Position numbers and translations under genes: made by a program. From contig NZ_JBBJCN010000001.1 in NCBI RefSeq assembly GCF_037622515.1, forward strand, positions 1,054,001 through 1,118,000: DNA of 64,000 nt. Reading direction: 5' to 3'. Positions 15,444 to 25,300 of this stretch are shown piece after piece. Numbering within the stretch: position 1 is the stretch's first letter; each line of letters begins with the position of its first letter. The stretch is from Paradesertivirga superstes. Its GTDB lineage: Bacteria; Bacteroidota; Bacteroidia; Sphingobacteriales; Sphingobacteriaceae. The notes under the pieces are model-generated. The model had not been told where the DNA came from and did no database searches. It saw nothing but the letters and a program-made list of their open reading frames with translations.

Positions 15444-17543
15444 CTAATAACCCGGATTTTGTACAATCTTTTTATTTAAGTTGATCTCGCTGGTAGGTAT
15501 AGGCCAGATAATATTTTGTTCATTAATATTGTCGGATGGCTGCCTCGCAGCCACATCACCTGTCGCATAAATACTTGGGTATGTAGCATTTGAACCTAAT
15601 ACGTCGCTAATTAAACTTCTAACTGTTGCAACTATAATATCCCAGCGTTTTAAATCCTGATATCGCAGACATTCAAAGGCAAGCTCAAGATATCTTTCAT
15701 TTTGAATAGCCGCTAAAAATTGAGGTTTAGATAAGCCGCTCTGAAGATCAGAAGAGTTAGGTGCAGGGATAAAACGGGTAACTGTAACTCTCGGAGCTTC
15801 ACCTGAATATAAGAATACTGCACCTGTAGTTGCTGCCGTTGAAGATCCAAAGGTATTGGTGGGTGGCACTGCTGTAGAAGTTCCCGCTGTTGTAACTCTA
15901 TATAATCTTCCGATCCCTAGAGAAGTAGATGGATCAGGCATAATTACATAATCGCCTATTGCGTAAGCTCTACCAGCAGCCCAATTCCCTCTGCTTATAG
16001 TAACTACCGGATTCGAAGTATAATTCATTCCTTGTTCGACAACCGCGATACTAAGCTTATTTGGAAGTAAACCTGTGGGCTCATTAGTTCCCCCAACAAA
16101 AGCCCGTAGAACACCGCCGGCGCCTCCTCCTCCCGAAAGCGTTATTAGGGGAATTGCTCCGGTATTGAAAGTAGTTGATGTCGCATTTTCTACAGTGATA
16201 CTTTCTACCATAGGACTGGTGCTGTAAGCTCTTTTACGGACTAAATTTATTGCATTATACGCAGCAGAAGTAGGACCATTTACATAATTCTCCGCTTCAG
16301 CAAACATTAACAAAACGTCTGCATATCTTAATAAAGGAAAATTAGATTCACTATTCCCTCTTTGTCGCCTGCTTATAGGACCCTCTTCCTGTCTTCTCCA
16401 CTTACCGGGATATCTCCCCCAAACCACCTTATCATCAAAGTAAGTTCTAGCAGGCACAGGAGACGCTGATACTGTAACTGTTGGCCAATGATAATTGGCG
16501 ACAGTTCTGTTTCTACGCAAATCGCCGGGCAGATATGTTTTATATAAACGTGCATGTACCAGCATATTACCCAGTGCAAATCCAGTATCAATAGCATAAA
16601 CTCCATTGGCCCCAACGGGCACCGCCTGACCGATCTCGGACGACATTTTAACACCGTTTACATTTCCGACAGGTCCCCCCATATTTTGATTTGCATCAGG
16701 ACCTGAATACATATAGCCAAGTTCCCAGATAACTTCCGAGTTATATCTGTTTTGTGCCTCGTCAATAAATATCTGCGAAAAATTCCCCAGAGTTGTTGGA
16801 TAGTTAGTCATTACTTTTAATGCCCAAGCTCTTGCCTCCGCATATCTCGCAACATCATTCACAGGAGCCCCAGCTGCATGTAGGCATACTCTTGCAAGAA
16901 TACCTTGAACAGCTTCCCTGGTAACTCGCTCTGTATAACCTAATGAGGCACGAGTTTGGTTTTGCAGCAAACCTTCAGCCTCTGTCATATCTGTTATGAT
17001 CTGATCATACACTTGTTTTGCTGATGCTCGTTCTATTTGACCTTCTTCGACTGTCAGGGGAGGCTCTATTCGTAGGGGAACTCCACCAAACCATTGTACA
17101 AGCATGAAATAATAGTAGCCTCGTAAAAACAATGCCTCACCTCTCGCTTTATTTATGTCTTCCTGAGAAACTGATCCACTTGCATTACCAATATTCTTTA
17201 AAAAAATATTGATATAATTTATAGATTGATAGCAAGTGTTCCAATGACTATTGACTTGTCCATTCCCTGGAATAGTAGTAAACGCAGTGGGTGAGCTAGC
17301 CTGCTGATCTCTGCGATACCCCTCGTCGGTAGGAGCATTAGCAAAGATCATATAATTCTCAGCCAATGCACTACTCCTTAAATTAGAGTAAATAGCTGTA
17401 AGAGCATAATCTACCTGCCATTTCTCAGAATAAAACTGACCCGGACTCAGATAATCAACAGGCTGCTGATCTAAATACTTCTTGCATGAACCTAATAGAA
17501 TGAGGTTACAGATGAAAATCATCAAAATTATATATCGTTTCAT
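15444..17543 (-). CDS. SusD-family glycan-binding lipoprotein 1, with insertion
   Basis: The 699-residue surface lipoprotein has lipobox LLGSC (Cys20) and SusD/RagB blocks: KYLDQQPVDYLSPGQFYS at the start, RGEALFLRGYYYFMLVQWFGGVPLR near 140, FPLLRYADVLLMFAEAEN near 410, and LAFECLRYQDLKRW with a final PIPTSEINLN. It forms the lid of the SusC1 pore and binds the glycan. SusD proteins are usually 500-600 residues. The excess here is an insertion of about 155 residues (roughly 440-595, nt 15760-16225) placed between LVRKRAY and the LQSGLSKPQFLAAI helix. It contains Gly-rich, GMNYTSNPVVTIS and GNWAAGRAYAIGDYVIM segments. The gene lies 26 bp after SusC1. Confidence 0.9.
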   Translation of the reverse strand: MKRYIILMIFICNLILLGSCKKYLDQQPVDYLSPGQFYSEKWQVDYALTAIYSNLRSSALAENYMIFANAPTDEGYRRDQQASSPTAFTTIPGNGQVNSHWNTCYQSINYINIFLKNIGNASGSVSQEDINKARGEALFLRGYYYFMLVQWFGGVPLRIEPPLTVEEGQIERASAKQVYDQIITDMTEAEGLLQNQTRASLGYTERVTREAVQGILARVCLHAAGAPVNDVARYAEARAWALKVMTNYPTTLGNFSQIFIDEAQNRYNSEVIWELGYMYSGPDANQNMGGPVGNVNGVKMSSEIGQAVPVGANGVYAIDTGFALGNMLVHARLYKTYLPGDLRRNRTVANYHWPTVTVSASPVPARTYFDDKVVWGRYPGKWRRQEEGPISRRQRGNSESNFPLLRYADVLLMFAEAENYVNGPTSAAYNAINLVRKRAYSTSPMVESITVENATSTTFNTGAIPLITLSGGGGAGGVLRAFVGGTNEPTGLLPNKLSIAVVEQGMNYTSNPVVTISRGNWAAGRAYAIGDYVIMPDPSTSLGIGRLYRVTTAGTSTAVPPTNTFGSSTAATTGAVFLYSGEAPRVTVTRFIPAPNSSDLQSGLSKPQFLAAIQNERYLELAFECLRYQDLKRWDIIVATVRSLISDVLGSNATYPSIYATGDVAARQPSDNINEQNIIWPIPTSEINLNKKIVQNPGY

Positions 17544-17569
17544 AATAATCTTTTAATTTTTAGTTTATA

Positions 17570-20500
17570 CTAAAATGTAATATTTGTCCCGAATACAAGC
17601 ATCCGTGTTCTTGGATATGGTGAGTAATCGAACCCAGGAGTGGTGGAACTGTTCTGGGTGGAAACCTCAGGATCAGGTCCTGTATAATTGGTCCAAGTTT
17701 TTAAATTTTGCGCCGACAGGTATACTCTTGCATTTGCCATTTTAATTTTATTCACCAACCGTTGAGGAAGATTGTATCCTAAATTCACTGTTTTCAAGCG
17801 CAGGTATGAAGCATCCTCAATAAATCGTGTACTATAGTTCCTCGGACCAAATGCATTCATCAATGGGCGCCCATATTCAGCGTCATCATTTTCTACTGTA
17901 TAATAATCTGCATATTGAGCAAACATATTTAATCCCAAATTTCTGTTATCACCTTGGCTCCCTCCCTCCAGTACTGTACGATTTCCATTGTATACCTGGT
18001 TTCCGTACATCCATTGTAGAAACACATTCAGATCAAATCCTTTGTAGGTGAAATTATTGGAAACACCACCCATATGCTTTGGGTTAGGATTACCGATGAT
18101 GGTAAGATCTCCGGCATCCACAACACCGTCATTATTCAAATCTTTAAATTTCATATCACCAGGCTGTACAAGTTGGGTCGCACTGTTAAAAGTCGGCACA
18201 GTAGGTTTTAATCTATAATTTGTAAATGCCCCATTCTGACTTACGTCGAAATCTTCCAAACGATATAATCCATCAGATATATACCCAAAGAAACGAGCGA
18301 TAGGCTGGCCCACTTGAGCTATATATAAAGGATTTGTATACACAGAACTAAATCTTGGAGAAGAACCTAGAACACGTTCATTTCTTGAAAGACTTAAAAC
18401 TTCATTCCTGGCAAATGTTATATTTAGATTAGTATTCCATGAAAAGTTTTTCTTTTTGATATTAGTTGAATTGAACGATAACTCCAAACCTTCGTTCTGA
18501 ATATCTCCAATATTTTCAACAATACGCGTAAAGCCTATACTTGTTGGAAGATTTGCATTTAGCAGCAAATCGTAAGTTTTCTTATTATAATAATCGATTT
18601 CTAAACTAAAGCGATTATTCAGAAATCCGGCTTCAAGGCCAATATCTAACATTGAAGAAGTCTCCCATTTTAAGAAAGGATTCTCCATGGCTCCTGGTGT
18701 TGCACCTGGTAGAATTGAGTTATTAAAAGATGACCGTGTACCACCCACCGTGTTACTAATATTAATAGGTGCAGTGTATTGATAATCACTTACACGATTG
18801 TTTCCACCCAGGCCATAACTAGCTCTTAGGCTCGCATTACTCAATACTTTACTTAAACCCTTCATGAAGCGCTCTTCAGAAAGTCTCCATTTAGCTGCTG
18901 CGGACGGGAAATACCCCCACCTGTTTTCGGAAGGAAACTTCGATGAGCCATCTGCCCGCATGGTAGCTGTGAGAATATATTTTGATTTATAGTTGTAGTC
19001 TAAACGACTAAAAAAGGAAGCCAGATTATTTTGACCTGCAGTAACCGTGGTTGGAAGAGCAATTCCTTCATCAATTCCATTTATACCTAAATTCTCGTTA
19101 GGTATAAAGGTCGTTGAAAACAGGTTCCTGTCCGATTTAATAACCTGATTACTAAATCCAACTAGGCCATTAATTGTATGATCTTTACGAATTATTTTCT
19201 TGTATGCCAGGGTATTTACATTCTCAAAACTATAAGTTCCGACATCATCAATACTGCCGTTAATCCCGTTTAGCCTGCCCTGAATAGTAAAAGGACTTCC
19301 TCCACGTGTATACTGGTTGTTAAATGCGGTAATTTTCCTTGCAACATTGTTAACATTGAAAGTGCTTCGCAATTTAAAATCCTTCAAAAATGTGTATTCC
19401 AGAAAAGAATTTGCCTGAAGTGTATTTTCAGCTGTTATATTATTGCTATTTAAAGCCAATAAGTAAGGATTGATCCGATCCTGAGCTCTTGGCGAAGCCT
19501 CGTCGGCGTCAGAAAACTCATTCTCGAGTTCACTTAAGTCACCCGAAGCATTCACTGGCCGGGAGCTCCATATCGTAAACATCAAATTAAATTCAGCACT
19601 ATTCGTGCCTGATCCCGTACCATTGGAAGGAACACCTATTGCTTGTTGGCGCGGAGTATTACCAAACTGCTTGGTTGATGCATAGTTGGCAGTTACACCT
19701 GCCTTGAAGTTTTTAGAAACCTGCTGATCAATTGTAACTCGTCCTTGATAGCGTTTAAAGCCACTTTCCACAACAAGTCCGGTCTGGTCCACATAGTTTC
19801 CTGATATATAATAATTTGTTTTATCAGCCTGTCCAGATAACGTTAAGTTATGATTCATGAAAGGAGCTGACTGAAACACCTTATCTTGCCAGTTAATACT
19901 TGGTGAATTTTTATAGGAATCAAGAGTCCGGCCATTTGTTAAATAAGCAGCCTTTCCATAATCACGATCAATGTCTATCTGCAAGCGAACAAAGTCATAT
20001 GCGCTCATCACTTTCATTTCTGAAATATTTGATTGAGTGCCCGCATAAACATTGTAGGCAATTTTCGGCGTTCCGCTTGTACCACGTTTTGTTGTAATTA
20101 CTACAACGCCATTAGCACCTCTTGATCCATAAATAGCTGTCGAAGAAGCATCTTTCAAAACGCTTATGGATTCAATATCATTAGGACTAATTGTATTTAA
20201 TGCGTTCCCCTCCTGAGCGAAACCATCTACTACGTAAAGAGGGCTTGAACTTTGTGTTATAGACCCTGTCCCACGAACCTGTATGTCCGAAACTGCACCT
20301 GGTTGGCCATCTGGTGATATTAACTGAACACCTGCAATTCTACCGGCAAGGGCTTCATCAACCGAAACAACCGGAGCTTTGTTTACATCAGCCATATTAA
20401 CCACACCGACAGCTCCCGTTAAATCAGGTTTGCGAACAGAGCCATACCCGACAACTACAACTTCAGTAAGAGCTGAAACATTTTCCTTTAAAGCAACAAC

Positions 20501-20842
20501 AACAGTACTCTTTGATCCAACTAAAATTTCTTGGTTAGCAAAACCTATATAAGAAAAAACAAGCACCGAATTATTACCTGTAACCCTGATAGAAAACTTC
20601 CCATCACCGGACGTAGTAGTGGCAGTCTGAGTACCTTTCACAACAACCCCAACACCCGGAAGAGTTTCTCCCTTTTCATCTGTCACTGCACCGGTGACCA
20701 CTTTGGACTGAGCAAAAATTCCATTAGAAAGAATCGTACTCATGATTAACAGTAAGTAGAAACGCCTGCAGGAGCGCTCTAATGACCGCACATAAAAAAA
20801 CAGCAAGGCATTGCTAGTAGCGCGCGTAGAATTATTCTTCAT
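17570..20842 (-). CDS. SusC-family TonB-dependent glycan transporter 1
   Basis: The 1090-residue outer-membrane transporter has a signal peptide (cut near residue 45), then a carboxypeptidase-regulatory-like domain at 49-125 (VTGAVTDEKGETLPGVGVVV). A TonB-box-like ALTEVVVVGYG comes next, then a plug domain (LAGRIAGVQL, SISVLKDASSTAIYGSRGA, GVVVITTKRG), and finally a 22-strand barrel ending in RTRMLVFGTNITF with a terminal Phe. With SusD1 it imports oligosaccharides using TonB-ExbBD energy. There is no extra FecR-type signalling domain. It is first in a four-gene operon with an operator and TATATTTG box 135-165 bp upstream. Confidence 0.95.
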   Translation of the reverse strand: MKNNSTRATSNALLFFYVRSLERSCRRFYLLLIMSTILSNGIFAQSKVVTGAVTDEKGETLPGVGVVVKGTQTATTTSGDGKFSIRVTGNNSVLVFSYIGFANQEILVGSKSTVVVALKENVSALTEVVVVGYGSVRKPDLTGAVGVVNMADVNKAPVVSVDEALAGRIAGVQLISPDGQPGAVSDIQVRGTGSITQSSSPLYVVDGFAQEGNALNTISPNDIESISVLKDASSTAIYGSRGANGVVVITTKRGTSGTPKIAYNVYAGTQSNISEMKVMSAYDFVRLQIDIDRDYGKAAYLTNGRTLDSYKNSPSINWQDKVFQSAPFMNHNLTLSGQADKTNYYISGNYVDQTGLVVESGFKRYQGRVTIDQQVSKNFKAGVTANYASTKQFGNTPRQQAIGVPSNGTGSGTNSAEFNLMFTIWSSRPVNASGDLSELENEFSDADEASPRAQDRINPYLLALNSNNITAENTLQANSFLEYTFLKDFKLRSTFNVNNVARKITAFNNQYTRGGSPFTIQGRLNGINGSIDDVGTYSFENVNTLAYKKIIRKDHTINGLVGFSNQVIKSDRNLFSTTFIPNENLGINGIDEGIALPTTVTAGQNNLASFFSRLDYNYKSKYILTATMRADGSSKFPSENRWGYFPSAAAKWRLSEERFMKGLSKVLSNASLRASYGLGGNNRVSDYQYTAPINISNTVGGTRSSFNNSILPGATPGAMENPFLKWETSSMLDIGLEAGFLNNRFSLEIDYYNKKTYDLLLNANLPTSIGFTRIVENIGDIQNEGLELSFNSTNIKKKNFSWNTNLNITFARNEVLSLSRNERVLGSSPRFSSVYTNPLYIAQVGQPIARFFGYISDGLYRLEDFDVSQNGAFTNYRLKPTVPTFNSATQLVQPGDMKFKDLNNDGVVDAGDLTIIGNPNPKHMGGVSNNFTYKGFDLNVFLQWMYGNQVYNGNRTVLEGGSQGDNRNLGLNMFAQYADYYTVENDDAEYGRPLMNAFGPRNYSTRFIEDASYLRLKTVNLGYNLPQRLVNKIKMANARVYLSAQNLKTWTNYTGPDPEVSTQNSSTTPGFDYSPYPRTRMLVFGTNITF

Positions 20843-20976
20843 GCTTCAATTGATTAAATAAGTTAGTTAAGTATTTAGATTTTAATAATTTTTTACTTAG
20901 TCGTCATAAGAGGATCGAAAAAGTTCGCAGAGATTCCTGTAATATGTACTCATCAATAATGGTTTAGTTCGTTACC

Positions 20977-21005
20977 CAAATATAGAATAACTAAACCGAT
21001 TTAGT
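20977..21005 (-). promoter_or_regulatory. LacI-type operator and promoter for SusC1 operon
   Basis: The site ACTAAACCGATTTAGT (20990-21005) is followed on the minus strand, after exactly 5 nt, by TATATTTG (20984-20977), a TAnnTTTG promoter box. A further half-site GGTTTAGTT lies at 20961-20969, inside the presumed leader. Confidence 0.8.
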
Positions 21006-21465
21006 AAGTTTTTTTTTCATTTTTTCATTTTTTTCTGACTGCGAAGGCTTTATTAATGAAAATGTTAAGGTTAATTCACTTTTCTTATCAAACTTATTGG
21101 GTTCCTCGTGTTTAGACTAATACAAAAGTCCCTTCTTTCTAAATTCTTTTCGCACACTAAAACACCGTTCACACTTGCAAGTGAATCTTTTCTTAAATTT
21201 CGTTCTCCAAAATTAAAGGAAGATGTTACTGTATAACAATAGGTGTGTTTCTTTACGAACAGATATGGACTAAGTTTATTAAAACTAAACGTGTATCTAA
21301 ATGACAATGGATTCCTTATTTCGTTTTCAGTTTCCTCTTCGCTATTAGTTTTTTTGAAGACCACCATCGAAACACGCACTTAATAATAATGAAATTAAAT
21401 CAAACCCTTTTCTTGTTACTCAAACTTTTTGATAAGGTTATATTATGTCCAAAGCGTCAAAGCAC
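21006..21465. other. Spacer with no recognised gene
   Basis: A 102-codon minus-strand frame at 21071-21379 is open but has basic, low-complexity content, no signal and no family resemblance. I do not call it a gene. Confidence 0.4.
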
Positions 21466-21657
21466 TCATGACTCTAATCTTTTAAAGTAAATGATTATAA
21501 ATGGAGAAGCAATATAAAGTAGTATTGTAAAAACAGCAAACATTTGCCCCAATTGACTATTTGCAAAAGCATGATCTTTGTACTTCTGGTATATTCGTTC
21601 ATATCTTTTGTCATATAAAAACAGGCCATAAGTAATAAGCACAGCTCCAAAAATCAT
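21466..21657 (-). CDS. Small two-helix membrane protein, hypothetical
   Basis: The 63-residue frame has two hydrophobic helices (MIFGAVLITYGLFLY and FAVFTILLYIASPFIIIYF) joined by a charged stretch rich in Tyr and Lys (DKRYERIYQKYKDHAF). The pattern is that of a real membrane protein rather than chance. The neighbouring frame at 21700-21843 has a similar make-up, so both may be pieces of decayed paralogous genes. Function unknown. Confidence 0.35.
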   Translation of the reverse strand: MIFGAVLITYGLFLYDKRYERIYQKYKDHAFANSQLGQMFAVFTILLYIASPFIIIYFKRLES

Positions 21658-21699
21658 TAATAATTTTGTGCCTTTGAATTCGCTACTACCCCGGAGACC

Positions 21700-21843
21700 C
21701 TACAGCGAGATATATAAAAGACGCTCAAGACTCATTAAAACACTAAAAACAACGATTGCAAATTGGGTAAAGCCAGTGAACGCCGGCCTGTCATTTTTAT
21801 AGTTGCCATGCTTATAATATATATTATAAACCGAATAAAAACA
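21700..21843 (-). pseudogene. Fragment of a small membrane protein
   Basis: An open frame without a start codon reads YYKHGNYKNDRPAFTGFTQF then a hydrophobic helix AIVVFSVLMSLERLLYISL and a stop. The Y-x-K-x-x-x-YK-x-D...F-F-A-x-x-x-F order resembles the gene just downstream. It looks like the C-terminus of a related membrane protein that lost its 5' end. Confidence 0.3.
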
Positions 21844-21979
21844 TTAAGTCCAGTCTCTCAGTATACTTAAAAACATAACTTCTACTTCAAACTTCGAGTC
21901 ATATCAGTCCAAGCTTTTAAAATCCGAGCCTCACGGACGAAAGGTATTATAGCCTGGCATCAATTCAGCTTCCCCGTAG

Positions 21980-22217
21980 TCATACTATTTTTTCAGTTCC
22001 AGCAATAGTTACAGGTCCAAAAACCTGATCCAAATAATGGCATTTTATAATCTTTCCTGACTTCATTCTCCATTCCTGTGCCACTTCAATCAGGATCTCG
22101 CTAAAGCTATTATAACCAATGGAGCTTATACAATTGAATGTATGCTTTCGATCTTTTTTATTGGAAAATTGGTGATAACAGCTGCCTTTATGATGGCCGA
22201 GAAATCACACATCACGT
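21980..22217 (-). pseudogene. Remnant of a second BadF/NagK-type kinase
   Basis: In one minus-strand frame, ending in TGA at 21980-21982, this reads TFNCISSIGYNSFSEILIEV then AQEWRMKSGKIIKCHYLDQV. It aligns without gaps to TFNCVGSVGYSFSGILTEV and AKEWGMEVGKIIKTPLPDLV of the intact kinase at 11152-12033. Upstream, in a shifted frame, DVMCDFSAIIKAAVI matches the DVVKSSFDDFFRKIV helix that precedes it. Only the last quarter of the gene is left, so there is no ATP-binding loop. It lies just downstream of the 1976-aa lyase gene and shows that a second copy of the kinase once existed in this locus. Confidence 0.85.
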
Positions 22218-22262
22218 CGATTCAGGCCCCCCTATACTTGCAAGGAGGGAACGGTTTTTATA

Positions 22263-22300
22263 ATAGCAACGGAAGCGGATAGAAACCCTTCCGTTGCTAT
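22263..22300 (-). terminator. Strong hairpin after the 1976-aa lyase gene
   Basis: A perfect 13-bp stem (ATAGCAACGGAAG / CTTCCGTTGCTAT, 12-nt loop) lies 35 bp past the lyase stop. There is no long T run, but the position and stability fit a transcription terminator. Confidence 0.65.
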
Positions 22301-22334
22301 ATGATTGCTTGCGTTATTAAAAAACGATTTCCAA

Positions 22335-25300
22335 TTAATTCTTCACAATTTTCTTAATTACGATTTGTCTGCCGTTCATCACCTTTAAATAATAGAGTCC
22401 TGTCGGGAGTTTTTGAACCGGAATAGTTTCAATAAGATTGGTTACTATACCAGAATAGACCAACGTACCATTTGCACTGAACAATTGCATTGTAGCACCG
22501 GTTTGAATAGCTGTTACAGAAACTTTTACATTATCAGTGGCAGGATTGGGATAAACAATCACGTTATCTGCAGTCTCTACTTCTACTACGTCTTTAAGCG
22601 TTGGATTTTTTGCCGTAGTTGATGGTACACTGCAGAATCCTAATCTGTCTCCATGATTCAAATGTTCCTGTACAGAATTGGAAGCAACGCAGATAACTTT
22701 GCCGTTATGACAAATCATCACCTTATCGTTGTTATTTCCGCAGGTTACATCAACTGTCTTAATTGTGATAGATGTCGAAGTACTGCATCCTTTTGCATCG
22801 GTTATCACTACCGTATAAGTGCCTGCTGCAGATATAACAATTGCTTGTGTTGTTTCTGTCGTGCTCCATTTGTAAGTATAGGGAGCGGTACCTCCGGTTG
22901 GCATTCCTTTAATAGTTAACGTAGCAGGACCATATCCTTTGTAGATGGTATTCTTCTCATCCATGTCAGCATTTACAACATAAACGTCTGGAATGATTAC
23001 TGTTAGCTGGCGGGGATTGGTATCATCGCAATCATTGTTATTAGCAACACCACAAGCAACAGGAGAACCTGCTCCCAATCCATCCGCATCCATATCTGCA
23101 TACAAAAGCTTTGTATCATCACAATCAGTATTGTTTTTAGCGTATCCTTCCCGAGCAACCGATGAACAGAACATTACTGTTGTAGTAGAACCAAATCCGT
23201 CTTTATCAGCATCCACGTAGAACTGTTGAGGTTCATGTACTGTTACATCATTATCATTGCAATCAGTGTTATTGGTAGAATAACCTTCCGGAGCTTCATT
23301 TAGTGGCAATAAAGCGATTGTGTGAGATCCGAATCCATCTTTATCTGCATCTACATAATACTCCTTGTTTACAGTAAGAGATTGGGTGACAGATGCTGCG
23401 GCCTTGAAGTGATTGTTGCCTGCTTGTGAAGCAGTAATATTAGTTATTCCTACTCCAACAATATGAATGAGACCATTCACGATAGTTGCTACACTTTCAT
23501 CAGAGCTTGTGTAGGTTAAGGGTAATCCCGAGGACGTTGACGCACCTGCATTAAAGTCGGCATCCGCTACTTGTTTTGCCGGCAGAGCATTGAACGTAAT
23601 GTTTTGGTCTTGCTTGGTAACAGTGAGTGTTTGTGTTACAGAAGTAGCAACGTTGTATTTGTTATCTCCTGCTTGTGAAGCTGTAATTAAAACAGTTCCT
23701 TCACCAACAATATGAACCTGACCGTTCACAATGGTGGCTACATTCTCATCACCACTTGTATAGGTAATCGGAAGACCTGAAGTGGCTGTGGCACTAAGGT
23801 TGAAATCAGCGTCCCCCACCCGCTTTGCTGTCAGTGCATCAAATGTTATTGACTGATTAACCTTTTTTACAACTTGTAATTGAGTTTGGTTAGTAGCTGC
23901 CGCGTACGCCGTATCCCCAGCCTGAATAGCTGTAATCGTTGCATTACCCTGTGCAACAATGCGAACCTGGTTACCGTTTACAATGGTTGCTACAGAATTA
24001 TTAGAACTTGTGTACGTTACAGGCAAACCAGATGAAGCAGTGGCCGTGAGATTGAAGTCAGCATCGCCAACATATTTACTATCTAAAGAATTAAATGTAA
24101 TAGTCTGACCTGTTTTGACCGTTACCGTTTGTGCGGCAGATGCTGGCAGATAATCGCTGTTACCTGCTTGCGTAGCAGTAATTGTAGAAGTACCTTCTCC
24201 AACGATGTGTGCCAGTCCATCAACAATGGTTACAACGGCTGTATTGGAACTTGAATAAGTAATTGGATTGCCTGAAGAAGCAGTTGCTCGTGGATTGAAG
24301 TCAGTATCGCCGTTTTGTTTGGTTGTAATGGCAGGGAAAGTAATAGTTTGTGCTAATTGTGGTGCAGCATTCATCACCTTGAAACTACTCACATTTCCAA
24401 ATTGCGTACTACTTGCACCATTTGCTCCAAAACCCGCATATCTCGTATTCGTTGCGTTAAAGATGTTAACAGTATTCCAGGTGTAAGACACACCATCAAG
24501 AACAAAATCGGATATATTGCCGGTTGTTGTATTCACCGTATAGGACATGGTGTGTGTAATCGCATTGTTCCAGGTACCATTGTAAGGCAATATCTGCAAT
24601 GGCGTTCCTGTGCTGCCTCCGCCGTTCCAAAGACAAAGCTGAACCTGACCCGCTGTAGTCAACGGATTAACAACTACACCACGCATATTTGTTATAGCGT
24701 CACCTGAAGCTGAAATAGCCGACCAGAAACCAAGAAATACGCCACGACCAGCACGGGGAGTGGAAGGATTGGTGATATTTCCTAAATCAAACGTATTGGA
24801 GATATTGATGTAAGTAGGTTTTATGTACCCAGCTACACTTGCCAAATCAATCATCTCCGCAATATTGGCGTTCATCTTTGCCACGCCATTAATAACTGTT
24901 GCAGTGTTAGCAGTAGAAGCAGCAGCAGAGGACTTTTGATAGGTACGGCTGGCAATAGTTGCTACTTCAGGAGTACGGCCTGTAACATTTCCTGTTCCTG
25001 ATGAAGTGGTAAAATCATCCTGTAATAATAACCTTGTTTCGGTACTTCCATCTTTAGTAACGGTTAGCACACGACTAACAGCAGTTGCCATTTCGTAACT
25101 TGTATTACCGGATTGATATGCGGTAATGGTAGCTGTTCCTGGTCCGACAATATGCACTATACCATCGGCAGCAACAGTTGCTACAGATGGCGTAGAGTTT
25201 ACATATGTTAATGGAAGCCCGGAACTTGCGGAAGCATCAATATTGAAATCGGCATCCCCTATTTTCTTATCGCTAAAGTCAGGAAAATTGATGGTTTGCG

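Noticed and set aside
21071..21379. A 102-codon frame upstream of the SusC1 operator
   Set aside because: Low-complexity basic composition, no motif and no plausible partner gene.
23370..24355. CRISPR array or satellite repeat
   Set aside because: The 246-bp periodicity is in frame inside a gene and encodes Ig-like domains. No CRISPR array was seen anywhere in the window.
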